A stretch of DNA of 64,000 nt from Maylandia zebra (Eukaryota > Chordata > Actinopteri > Cichliformes > Cichlidae): positions 27,063,075 through 27,127,074 of the forward strand of contig NC_135175.1 of assembly GCF_041146795.1 (NCBI RefSeq), in the 5' to 3' direction. Of this stretch, positions 33,885-45,400 are shown piece after piece; position 1 is the first letter of the stretch; each line of letters starts with the position of its first letter. The notes below the pieces were generated by a model. It worked only from the letters and a program-made list of their open reading frames with translations, was not told the DNA's origin and made no database searches. The translations under genes were made by a program, and so were the position numbers.

Positions 33885-34280
33885 GGCAGGTGAGGGGTGG
33901 TCGGAACCAGACGTGAGGGAGGAAGGAGTCCGATGCTGCGACTTCAGCTGCTGCAGAGGGGCTTTAGAATGCTCCGCCCGCTGCGGCGGCATGAGAAGGC
34001 TTGCTCGCTGTGACTGAGGCAGTGTGGATGAGGAGATGAGGGTGAATTGGGCCAGCTCCCGGGCTTTGACTGCCTCCTTAGCCTGGGTCAGCGAACGGCT
34101 GAACTCCGAGGCAATAGACAGCTTGCGCAGTTGAGGATTTCTGTCAAATATGGTTTGTATTGCATTCAGCCCGACTGAGAACGTCTGCAAATCTGAGGCG
34201 TGGCTAATGCGAGTCATCAGTCCGAGGATGCGAGCAAGGTCCACCTCTCTCTCGAGGTGAGCTGAGTCCGCTGGGTCCAT
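33885..34280 (-). pseudogene. N-terminal part of the LTR-element ORF (gag-like)
   Basis: The minus-strand frame starts MDPADSAHLEREVDLARIL just after the 5' LTR leader and runs into the transposon insertion at 33885. The same phase is found again after 24476. The helical, charged sequence resembles the start of gag-type proteins of fish LTR elements. No protease or RT motif. It is broken by the 9.4-kb insertion. Confidence 0.65.
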
Positions 34281-34346
34281 GTTATGGTTGCGTCCTTCTG
34301 TCACGATGAGTTGTGTGGCTGTCAGTGGCTGGACCCACGTGCAGGA

Positions 34347-34792
34347 CTCGGAGACAAAACATTAACTTAAACGACGGCTTTATTTGCTGGAGAGTCACCT
34401 TTGGACGATGCATAAACAACAACTTAAACTAACTAGACAGGAGATGCTGAAGGAAGACGACCATGGATACACACACAACAAACGTGGAGGACGCAACAAC
34501 TGGCAGGGAAAAACACAGGGCTTAAATACATACTGAGGTGATTAGGGAATGTGAAACAGGAGGAGAGCACAGCTGGGACTCATCAGACATGACAAGACAA
34601 GGGGAGGCAAAACTCAACACATTGACATAGTACACAGACTTTCAAAGTAAAACAGGAAACTGAACAGACGTGGACTAAACTAGGGGATACAGTGACAGAA
34701 ATCAAACCCAAGAGAATCAAAACACATCATGAAAACAAAGATAACTAATACAAACAGAAAAACACTGAGTCCACAGACTCAGGACCGTGACA
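34347..34792 (-). repeat. 5' LTR
   Basis: 446 bp, matching 21148-21593. On the minus strand it begins TGTCACGGTCCTGAG and ends CTCCGAG, with an AATAAAGCCG polyadenylation-type signal close to the end. Confidence 0.9.
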
Positions 34793-34879
34793 CGTGCGCT
34801 CATCTCCCCTCTGGATGGTTTGTGCGCAGAAGTGTTGTTTGGAATAATAAGATTTGTATGGAATAAAATGGTTGTTGAT

Positions 34880-36300
34880 TGAGCATTTATACACCGAGTA
34901 TTGTCCTTCCTTCAGCCCAGCTCGTGACCATAGGTGAGGGTAGGGACGTAGATCGACCAGAAAATTGAGAGCTTCACTTTTACACTCAGCTCTCTCTTCA
35001 CCACAACAGACCGTTACAGCGTCCGCATCACTGCGGCCGCAGCACCAATCCATCTGTCAATCTCCCGCTCCCTTCTCCCGTCACTCATGAACAAGACCCC
35101 AAGATACTTAAACTCTCTTAAACTCTCACTTGGGGCAGGAACTCGTCCCTCACCCAAGTGGTCACTCCACCCTTTTTGGGCTGAGGACCATGGCCTCAGA
35201 ATTGGAGGTGCTGATTCTCATTCCCACTGCTTCACACTCGGCTGCGAACCGTTCTAAGGCGAGCTGGAGGCCATCCCCCATTAAGCTAACAGAACCACAT
35301 CATCCGCAAAAAGGAGAGATAAAATCCTGAGACCACCCAAGTGAAAGCCTTCCGCCACTTGGCTACACCTAGAAATTCTGTTCATAAAAATCATGATCAG
35401 AATCGGTGGCAAAAGGCAGCCCTGGTGGAGCCCATCAACCATAAGGAATGAGTCAGACTTATTGCCGGGTATGCAGACCAAGCTCTTGCAATGGTTGTAT
35501 AGGGACTTAATGGCCCATAGCATTGGGTCAGACACCCCATACTCCTGGAGCACCCCCCACAGGACCCCCCAAGGGACACGATCAAATGCATTCTCCAAGT
35601 CCACAAAACACATGTAGACTGGTTGGGCAAACTCTCATGCGCCCTCAGTATCCTTGAGAGGATGAAGAGCTCATCCAGTGTTCCATTACCAGGACGAAAA
35701 CCGCATTGTTCCTCCTGTATCCGAGGTTCGACTATCGGACGAACTCTCCTCTCCAGCATCCTGGCATAGACTTTTCCTGGGAGGCTGAGGAGTGTGATTC
35801 CCCTGTAGTTGGAACACACCCTCCAACCCCCCCTTTCTTAAAGATGGGAACCACCACCGTGGTCTGCCAATAAAAGGGTACTGCCCCTGATCTCCACACA
35901 ACATTGTAGCGGCATGTCAACCAAGACAGCCCTACAAGATCCAGAGCCTTCAGGAACTCGGGGCGGACCTCATCCACCCCAGGGGCTATGCCACCAAGGA
36001 GTTGTTTAACTGCCTCACTGACCTTGCCCCCAGAGATTGGCAGGTTATCCCCTTCGTTCCCAGACTCTGCTTTCTCCAAGGAAGACATGCCAGTGGGATT
36101 AAGGAGGTAAGTATTTCTTCCACTGCTCGACAATTTTCTCAGTCGAAGTCCGCAGCGCTCCGCCCACACTATACATAGTGCAGGTAGAACACTGCTTTTG
36201 GAACAATCCATGTCCCAGTTGCCAGTCTTGGTAGCCAGGGATCGGTCCGCCAGGACCTCGCTCCTGGCTGCTGCCTGGTTCACAATGCACCCGCTCATGG
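34880..36300 (-). mobile_element. RTE-like LINE reverse transcriptase remnant
   Basis: Minus-strand frames give RT motifs. About 36100-35735 has a KAAGPDE-region equivalent reading GIAPGVDEVRPEFLKALDL. 35819-35690 has CSNYRGITLLSLPGKVYAR. 35613-35281 has FVDLENAFDRVPWGVLWGVL, LHQGCLLPPILIMIF and LLFADDVVLLA. Several frameshifts separate them. Downstream sequence to about 34880 matches the continuation of the same family (GACGTAGATCGACCAG and CATCTGTCAATCTCCCGCTC phrases). The copy is dead and 5'-truncated near 36300. Confidence 0.8.
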
Positions 36301-36768
36301 TTATTATAGAAATGTAGTTTTTAAAAAAGGATTTTGCCCTTTCAATTGTATTTAGGGAAATAACTTCACACATCATAAGTCTGATAAACATGCCCCACCA
36401 AAAGACACAGACTCAAAACTTTTAACTGACATCTCGCACTTTTTAATTTGATGTTTTTGTGCAGAATTAGTGCAGCAGGATAGCATTCCTCTTGAACGTA
36501 ATTAAATCATAAGCTGTGGGTGGTCTTTGTAACACATTCTGTCTTATGGTATTTATTTGATGTAGTACATTTATTGTAAAAGTCTTTAACAAGTTTGGGA
36601 TACAGTATTTCGTATTTAGTAAATTGTTACTATTTCCAGATACATTAACTTCACTCTATTTTCTGAAACTGAAACTTGACAACTTTAAAGTCATATTTTC
36701 TCCCCCTCCATTTACTTCCTGTTGACATATTTGTTGCTTGACCTGATTAAAAAGTCAGCACCAGCTAG
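36301..36768. other. Former intron of the RDH-like gene
   Basis: AT-rich; ends in a CAG-type acceptor before the exon with [11 protein letters not shown]. No other feature recognised. Confidence 0.45.
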
Positions 36769-37224
36769 GATTATCAATGTATCTTCCATGGCTCACTCCT
36801 GGGGCTCCATAAATCAAGAGGACCTCAACAGTGAGAAGCATTACAAGAATAAAGCCTATGCTCAAAGCAAGCTAGCCAACGTCCTCTTCACCTGATCACT
36901 GGCTAAACGATTAGAAGGTAAATAATGCACCTTACACGCTGTCATTTCTTTCTTTTAATTTGCCAGTTTTCTGTTCAAATCAAATGCATGACTAGTAGCT
37001 CTACCGTTGGTGATTTCATTCACTTTTTCCTTACTTTTAGGCACAGGAGTGACGACCTACTCTCTCCATCCTGGAGTTGTTCAGCGTGAGTTATGTCGTT
37101 ATCTGAATGGTGCCCAGCAATTCTCCATGAAGATGATCAGTCCTTTTACCAAAAACTCAATTTAAAACACAATTTACTGTGCTGTTGACCCATCATTGAA
37201 GAAGGAGAGAGGCGGATACTACAG

Positions 37225-37557
37225 GTACACTTTTGGTGTAACACATGGAAATTATATTGTTACTTGTCATTACCTAGTAGCATATTAGTACAGTGGCTTT
37301 CACCATTTGTGGTTTTGAAAGTTAAACATGATGTTTTGCAGCAGCTTATTGTCTTAGAGTAAAGGATACTTTCTCAGATTATGCAATTCAATATGAAGCA
37401 AGATAAATGTCCTGTTAAAGTCAGAGTTTTCTGTGTCACAAAAGTGTCCCTCTTTCAACCTAGCTAAATCACTGTGTTGACCTACGTTGAACATATAAGC
37501 TATTCGAAAACAGATTATGTACAAAGTTTGGGTGAAAAATGTAATGCATTTAATAGT
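37225..37557. other. Sequence after the last RDH-like exon found
   Basis: A GTACAC donor follows at 37225, but the expected last exon was not found before the repeat at 37558. Confidence 0.4.
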
Positions 37558-37817
37558 CAAAGGAGCTTGCAAAGAAAAGCGTCTGGATTTCTTTAAGTTA
37601 CTTGAAGACGTTTCACCTCTCATCCGAGAAGCGGAGGATGAGAGAGGATCATCAGGGAGCCCTTTTGTCCCTCTGTGGGGGATACTCTCACTAGGTTTAA
37701 ATCTGGGACTCCCCACCATTTGACCTTAGAACTGAAGAAGCTTCTCGGATGAGAGGTGAAACGTCTTCAAGCAACTTAAAGAAGTCCAGACGCTTTTCTT
37801 TGCAAGCTCCTTTGACT
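37558..37817. repeat. Long inverted repeat (fish interspersed element)
   Basis: Arms of about 75 bp face each other (CAAAGGAGCTTGCAAAGAAA ... and its inverse at 37740-37817) around a centre of about 105 bp. The tail TGACTACGATGACCTGGATG recurs in the hAT at about 15140. The element class is uncertain; Penelope-like or foldback elements are candidates. Confidence 0.75.
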
Positions 37818-37859
37818 ACGATGACCTGGATGACTGAGAACCTTCACAGACAATGCATT

Positions 37860-40800
37860 TAATACCATTAAGTGCGATATCAAGAGTGCAAACATCATTA
37901 ACAGCAGTCTATAAACTGTAAACTATAAACTATTTAAAAAAAAACTATATAAGACATAGAAAAGACAAAAACAACCTGTCTCTATTCTCTCAAATTGCAC
38001 AACCCCTTATTACACCAAGCACATTCAAGTGGACATTGTAGCATTTTAATGTTTTTTATTGCTCTGCTATTCAGTCCTTCTGTCCTTTCTCTAACTGCGC
38101 CATGACAGTGTCATGGTGCAAAAAATGTATATAATATATACATCTCTATATAAATATTACAAATAAATACACAGAAAAGGAGTGTATACAAACTACCTAC
38201 ACCAGTTTTTATGTTAGTGTGCACAGATCCTAAAACAAATAAAGTTTATAACCATTGCTGATATCTGTTATCACTGACTGGGGTTTTAAGCTTTGTCAAG
38301 TCAGCTAATGCAAAGAAAACACAACTGTGATAAATTTCCAGTGTAGTACAACTGAATAATCAATTTTCGGCATCATTGCCTGAGCACTTATGGCCAGGCC
38401 ACACCAATCTTTAAACACTTAATTTTTATCTCAACAACACAGCTGTAAAACTTTATTCTGCACGCTGCACAGTTCTGACGTTTTATTTGTTCCTTGGAAA
38501 TAATTTATTATGGTCACATTTGCCACTCACACAGTGAAACTGGTAACTACACTGTAATTCTGTGAATAGCAAATGTAAGATCATAATACTGATTTATAAA
38601 AAATTTAAAGAAGCTTAAATATTTGGTTTATCAATGTTTAATACAAGGTGTGTAATTAATTGGATAATATCTGCATGATAATTCATAATAGACTGCAGTC
38701 TTGTTTACATTTTTTACAAAAACTTTTCTTTTTACTTTCTGACATTAAACTGACTCATGGAGAGCGTTCATTTGTTTCTGTCTGCTTTCAAAAAATGTTT
38801 AGGTTAATTGTGTTATCGCCAGTATTATATTAGTCAACTGGATCAATATCACCTAATTTTTTACGGCCTCATTAATCCATAAATGATGTCTCACAGGTTT
38901 GTTGCCCATGGACAACATCAACAGGCATTCATCAGGTATAAAGTAACTGCATCCCCTTCATCAGGTTTTCATCATCTTTAAACATTAAGCGCCCTCAAGT
39001 AATAATAGAAACAGTGATTTAAAAAACTTTAAACTGTGCAAAAAAGTTAATGAAATAGGTTAATTTTCTTCAAGAGTAATTGATGAACATCGGCCTGTAG
39101 GGCTAAATCTGGCTTATTTACTTAGTAATAAGTAATGTCACATCAAATAAACAAAAGCAAGAAAATATCTGATAGTAGGGCCAAACAGGTCAGGGGGGAA
39201 ATGCTAAGAGAGGGCGGACAAAGCAGAAACTCGGGAAACGCTGCAGACCTGAACTAAACAGATAACAAATGGATAAATGGGCTTAAACTGTGACTCACTG
39301 CCAGAACAGGGTTCAAGAGGCCAAGTTATCAAAGGACACTTGAAATAAAACTGACAGCAGCTGGTGGGAATCCGAGAGAGAGAAAAGTGTAGGGCTTATG
39401 AACAGGTGAAGAAAACCTGTGAAGTCAACTCTATATTTTTATACTTTGACTTCACTGGAGCAACTTCACATGGTTCACAGTTCAAAATAAGTATGACCAT
39501 ATGGAAAATATCCCCTCTATATGGCACAGTCTAAAGGAGAGAGGTGCATCTGCTGGTCTTTAAAGGCTCATTGGCGAATCTTCAAGCAGTTTAACAGCTT
39601 CACCTCTTGATACATGGTGCACATGAGGAAATGGGGTACCATACCACAGGTTCATACTGTCGCCTCACAACAAGAAGGTTTCTGCTGACTGGGGCTATGA
39701 GGGAAACACAAGTGCAAGTCCTACAAATGTGATGTTTCCTGCTACAGCTTTAAATTTATAGTCTAGTTTTTTGCGATAAACAGATCTTGTGTCATGCACG
39801 TTGATTTAATATTGATGTTTATAATTGGTATCTAGACACAGTGGTTTCTGTCATTTTCTTTACAGTAAGTTTACTGTAAATGAAATTATGGAAAATTACT
39901 GTAAATAAAAGTTACAGTTACTTCGCTTTAGATAAATAAACACACAACATAAAAATATATTTGCAGTAACTGCTGTAAATGCAAATTACACAAATTTCCC
40001 ACGTGTGGGACTAATAAAGGTTATCTTATCTTATCTTATCTTACTGTAAAACCCAGTCACAGCAAATTTATAGAAAGTGCTGTTTCAGCAGGATGTAAAA
40101 AGTGCTTACAAAGATGGTTCCTGTGATCCTTTTACAGCTATGACATGTATTGACAGTTTTGTCTACGAATAAAAATGAGGTCAAATCAGAAGTAATTAAA
40201 GTTGTGTAGAAAGGCGGGGTGAGTTTGGAAGCGATCCAATCAGAATTTATTTCCTTGGGCAGAAAGGTTAGATCGGCACGTTTGATATGTTCCCGGGAAA
40301 CGGGGGTGTGGGTGGAGGGGCTCATTTATTCTCATGCTCTTCTCACGGAAATCCAATACAATTTCAGCATTTGTAAGGAGAAGAGCGCACCTACCAAAGC
40401 ATTTCGTATTTGATGTCAAGGAAAATAAAATGGAGCAACTCCTGCTGGTAAAAACAGACAAACTTTTACACTTTTTATTTTTCAAATCAAATGAGTCAAA
40501 TTTAGATTTATTCTGCTATCATCTTGTGATGCCTAGTCGACTGAAACTAAAATAATTTAATGCCTTAATTATGACTAAAACTAAATCCTAATTTGCTGTC
40601 AAATTCAACACTGGACCTGCTAAAGGTTAAACCAGCCTGAAGCCTGAACTCACACACTGGGTACATTACTTTATCCGTCATTACTTCAGCTCATTATTAT
40701 TATTTATTACTGAGACATTATTTATCATCTAATAATAACTTATGAACGTCTGCGTTTCCTTGTACCAAAATATTAAATATTCTGCTGTGTTAAGACCCTG

Positions 40801-41690
40801 AAATATTTTGATCAAGTTAATAAAATCATGGAATTGATTCATTTAATCATTAAACAGAAAGGGAGGGTAATAAAGACAATGCTTGTTGGCTGCAATTCTA
40901 CCTTGTAATTCTGTGGGGCTGTGGTTTCTTGATAATGGTAATAAGATCATAACACTAACCAGGAAAATCAGTCTATTGGTCCTTATGTTGCTTAAAAATT
41001 CAATTCATAGACCAAACCCTTGGGGGAGGAAAGATAAATAATTATTGATTGTTTTAAAGAATCTTATGCTGCTTTATGATCGATTGATGATTCAACATTT
41101 AACTTCATATTTTATAATTAGGTCAACCATAAATTTGTATTTTTATTAATTTATAATTAGGTCAACTGTGATCATTTTGAGAAATTAGAGGAACTTTAAC
41201 ATACAGCATTTAATAAACATCATCCTAATAAGTAAGCTATTTGTTCTGTGGTATTATTAGAAACTATTTCAGTTCAAAAGTTACCTTAGAGATATTGTTA
41301 CTCCTGGACATTCTTGGCTTTGAATATCTACTATGACCTTAACTTATCTAATCAAGTAATCAACAAAGTTATGTACAATCACTGTGGTATGCACATTGTA
41401 ATATTGTATATGTAATAACACTTATGGCTTACTTATTACTTACTTGTCTTATTAATTAACAATATGAGTTAGTGTAAAATGTCTTTTTTTTAACCATTTC
41501 CAGATGTTTCCAGGATTTTAAACATGATAATTAGTTAAACTGAAACTGTGATAGGGCCATGCTATTATAGAACATATTGACTTGCCCATTAAACGTGGTC
41601 TAATCATTTGCGAGGCACCATAAATGTGTGCACTGAAGTCCTTCATCTCCATGGCCACGTATAGCATGAATCATTAATGTTTGATAAAGA
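37860..41690. other. Intergenic region upstream of the polyketide synthase gene
   Basis: No gene recognised. It holds AT-rich sequence, a short LINE 3' tail at 39990-40045 (CCCACGTGTGGGACTAATAA followed by a TTATC repeat), and no convincing ORF. Confidence 0.5.
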
Positions 41691-41701
41691 AAAGAAGCTG
41701 C

Positions 41702-41922
41702 CTATAAGAACGGCAAGTCCAGCAGTGATACCATCAGTGAGGGAAACTGCCAACGGGATGGATGTAAGGATACAGTGTTGCATGACTAAACTGGACTAAC
41801 TACACTGTTTCACTAAATAACTCGCTCCACTTTTTTCTGATCTGCTGCCACGGTCATGCTGACAGACTAAAGATTTCTGTTTTTTTTTTAATTTATTTAT
41901 TTTTCAGTGATTTTCTGTCACA
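41702..41922 (+). promoter_or_regulatory. Probable core promoter and split 5' UTR of the polyketide synthase gene
   Basis: CTATAAG at 41702-41708 is a TATA-like box. A short untranslated exon may end at 41763 (ATGGAT then GTAAGG), with an acceptor TTTTCAG at 41907 and the coding start at 41923. If so, a two-codon upstream ORF (ATG GAT TGA) is formed across the splice. This is inferred from signals only. Confidence 0.45.
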
Positions 41923-41980
41923 ATGGAAGAAACTGAAGACAGCATTGCAGTGGTGGGAATTGGATGCAATTTTCCAGGCG
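41923..41980 (+). CDS. Polyketide synthase coding exon 1
   Basis: ATG context CACAATGG. Encodes [19 protein letters not shown], the usual start of a KS domain, and ends in phase 1 before GTGAGG. Confidence 0.92.
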
Positions 41981-44900
41981 GTGAGGACACTAGGAAGTTT
42001 CTGTCTGTCTGTTATTATTTTACTACCTAATTTGATTGTTGTACGTCACATGGTGTATAGTCAGATCCAGAAGTATTTAGACATGGACATTTTTGTGTTT
42101 TTGCATCTGTGCACCACCATGGTGGATTTGAAATCAGTCAAGATTATGAAAGTGCAGACTTTCAGCTTTGATTAAAGGGGTTTGACAAAAGTATTAGATG
42201 AATTGTTTAGGAACTGCAGTCATTTTCAGAGGCTCAAAAGTAATTTAAAGGGTTGTTACAAAAAATTTGATAGTTGTCCACTGGAACACCCAAAAGATTT
42301 GTTCCTGAGGTGAAGGAGGTATTGCTAGGCTTAATCTAGTAGATTCTTAAAACAGGGGCGATTCTAGGATCAAAGCTTTGGGAGTGCTGAGCACCCAGAG
42401 AGCTGCCCAGCCAGGCAAGATAAACCTGTCTCTGTCAGTCCCTGCATCCTTAAATGTTGTTCCGAGTTCTCCGTGACTGTCACTTTGGTGCATTTAAACC
42501 CCTGTTCCTCCCCGTCCTCGTCGTCTGTTGTCTTCGTCTCCGTTATCAGTCATCATAATTTTATCATCTCTGTCCAAGTCTGCAAATTTCTTTATTAAAT
42601 CATAAGCTTCTTAAATTCATCAAGTCTTTCTGTGCCTGGGTCCTCGTCACAAAACACGACATAAGATAAGATAAGATAACCTTTATTAGTCCCACACGTG
42701 GGAAATTTGTTTTGTCACAGCAGGAAGTGGACAGTGCAAAAGTTATGACGCAAAAATTAGAATACAATAAGAATAAATACAGTACACAGCTGTACAGAAT
42801 AGAATAAAATAATATACTATATACAGTAGAATAAAATAGAATAAAAATATACAATAAGATAAAAATAGAATACGAATGCTATATACAACTGAGTAAAAAT
42901 ACAACGATGCCAGAAAAGATTATTGCACTTAGTGTTATTGCACATGTGTGGATGTGTGTGTTTGTTCAGTTAAAGTCTTTGTTGTGGAGTCTGACAGCAG
43001 TGGGGAGGAAAGACCTGCGAAATCTCTCCGTCCCACACCGTGGGTGCCGCAGTCTCCCACTGAAGGAGCTGCTCAGTGCTGTCACAGTCTGCTGCATGGG
43101 GTGGGAGACGTTGTCCAACAGGGATGACAGCTTAGCCGCCATTCTCCTGTCACTCACCACCTCCACTGGGTCCAGAGGGCATCCTAGAACAGAGCTGGCC
43201 CTTCGGATCACCCTGTTCAGTCTCTTCCTGTCCCCAGCAGAGATGCTGCCGCCCCAGCAGACCACACCATAAAAGATAGCAGAAGCCACCACAGAGTCAT
43301 AGAAGGTCTTCAGGAGTGGGCCCTCCACTCCAAACGACCTGAGTCTCCGCAGCAGGTACAACCTGCTCTGCCCTTTCCTGTAGAGGGCGTCTGAGTTATG
43401 AGTCCAGTCCAGTCTGTTGTTCAGATGAACACCAAGGTACCTGTAGCTGTCCACAGCCTCAATGTCCATACCCTGGATGTTCAGTGGTTGCAGTGGAGAA
43501 TGCTTGTGCCTGCGGAAGTCTACCACCAGCTCCTTGGTTTTACTGGCGTTGATCTGGAGGTAGTTCAGCTGGCACCAGTCCACAAAGTCTTGAGTCAGTC
43601 CTCTGTACTCCTTGTCGTCCCCATCAGTGATGAGGCCGACTATTACAGAGTCATCAGAGAACTTCTGCAGGAAGCACTGGGTGGAATTGTGGGAGAAGTC
43701 TGCAGTGTAGATGGTGAAGAGGAACGGAGCCAGAACCGTTCCCTGTGGGGCCCCCGTACTGCAGACGACCCTGTCCGACACACAGCCCTGAGTCCTCACA
43801 TACTGTGGTCGGTCGGTGAGGTAGTCCAAAATCCAGGTAGTGAGGTGATGGTCCACTCCAGATTTCTCCAGCTTGTCCTTCAGAACCGAGGGAAGAATAG
43901 TGTTGAAGGCACTGGAGAAATCAAAGAACATGATTCTCACAGTGCTTCCAGCGGACATCATCGTTTTGTACATTTTAACACAATTTAATCCCCACATTTG
44001 TGAAAGAAAAGCAAAACACTTTTTTGAAAAGTCTGTAACAAAACCATCAAATCTGATCAAGGTTATTTAAATGCTGCCAAAGAAGAATGGATTGGAATAG
44101 AAAAAGTACATATCCTAACCTTAATTACTACGGGAGAATAATGAATGATGCTCATAGTGAGTAAAAAGTAAACTGAGTACATTTTTTGGACAGAGAGTCA
44201 CTTTTAACATGTATGTATAATATAATACAGATACATAAAAAACACTCCCAAAACAGAATAAATTATTACAAATAAATTATTACAAAATATTAATAAAAAT
44301 TATAAAAATGGAGGCAACTTTGCCTGTGGTAGAATGTATACCATGCATGAAAAAATCTTTACTGCAGATACTAATTTTACTAATTTAATAATAATAATTT
44401 TGTGTTGTAAGATTTATGACTTTCATGCTTTCATAGTGGTACTTAGGAGAGCTTGACATTTTTATCAGGTGGTACACACTGTAAAAAGTTTGAGAAACAC
44501 TGATAAGTTAAGTGTATGTGTGCTTTTGGAAAACATTTGAAGCTGCAGTACAGAATCTTTGAAACAAGCAAGCTTAAAACATCTTTAGAATATGAACAGA
44601 GCACTCTTCTTCTCTTTACAGCTCCTCACTCCACCAGGACACTGATTGGCACTTTCTGATAGTGTGCAAATGTGATGTACGTACTGCGGCAGTCATGCAG
44701 ACAACTGGACGGTCCAAAAGTTGGCCTACCTATTACTGGCTGAGGTTTTAGTAGAGTTGTGCCTGAACCACATAAAAATATATCATTAATTTTAATCTCC
44801 CCAATCAATGATAATGTTATGTTGGAATGTTGTTAAAGAGGGTCAAAAATGTTTCAACCCAGTTTGTTTTGCAGATTCTGTATAGCAGCTTTAATATAGG

Positions 44901-45353
44901 GAGAACACAACTTCCAGACTGTATGAGTAAAATCTTTTTTTTTTCTCTTTGTCAGTTTAACAGTTTCTGTTGTGCCTGTCACTGTTCCCTGTCTGTTTTC
45001 TTACCTGGTTCTTCCTGACCTTGTACTTTCTTCTCACATTCCCCTCTTTCCTCTCTCCCTATTTGGACTGACAATCATACACAAATAGATTGTATTCAAT
45101 TAGATGAAAAATTACATTAATGTGAAAAAAATTCTATTAAGATCACTAACAAAAAGTTCTCTCTAAGTGTACTTCAACCAAAAGGCAAATAACCAAACCA
45201 CATAAACATCTAATAAAATATATAAATATTGAAACACTGATCCAACATTATTCTTGATTGACGGATCATTTGATCTTACACTTTTACCTGAATGTGGCTC
45301 CTTTTTTTGAAAAAACTTCCTTATATCCATTATGAACCTGGCTGTCTCTCTGT

Positions 45354-45400
<47 letters not shown>

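Larger units (their letters stand above)
21148..34792 (-). mobile_element. LTR retrotransposon without pol, interrupted by a DNA transposon
   Basis: Two 446-bp direct repeats at 21148-21593 and 34347-34792 are the LTRs of a minus-strand element, since the minus-strand LTR begins TGTCACGGTCCTGAG. A purine-rich tract (GAGGGGGGG) sits just before the 3' LTR, near 21595-21606, as expected for plus-strand priming. Without the 9.4-kb transposon inside it, the internal part is about 3.35 kb and holds a single long frame. No protease, reverse transcriptase, RNase H or integrase motif is visible, so the element must rely on enzymes from another element. No target duplication is obvious outside the LTRs. 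Confidence 0.85.
15838..37224 (+). pseudogene. Retinol-dehydrogenase-like SDR gene, dead and dispersed
   Basis: Exon remnants of an RDH12/RDH13-like short-chain dehydrogenase lie in order. (1) 15838-16110 with KVIITCKDMNKAS and NVVCMKLDLSDSKSI, carrying an in-frame TAA and a SINE insertion. (2) 17685-about 17770 with LNILINNAGVMVCPYGK, the conserved NNAG motif, after an AG acceptor. (3) 36769-36917 with [14 protein letters not shown] and the active-site pattern YAQSK, interrupted by TGA. (4) 37041-37224 with TYSLHPGVVQ, interrupted by TAA. GT/AG sites remain beside the exons, so it decayed in place rather than arising by retrocopy. The exon between (2) and (3), the first exon and the last exon are not found. 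Such enzymes reduce retinal/retinol-type substrates with NAD(P)(H); this copy cannot. Confidence 0.85.

Noticed and set aside
24477-33890. CRISPR array or bacterial origin for the tandem repeats
   Set aside because: No spacers, units directly abut, and the context is a eukaryotic transposon with spliced genes.
33173-33916. Repeat-rich frames of up to 247 codons
   Set aside because: Same array in the opposite inverted repeat.
21061-34860. Target duplication flanking the LTR element
   Set aside because: Bases outside the two LTRs do not match over 4-6 positions, so none is claimed.
43398-43988. 196-codon plus-strand frame
   Set aside because: Antisense to the L2 reverse transcriptase frame.
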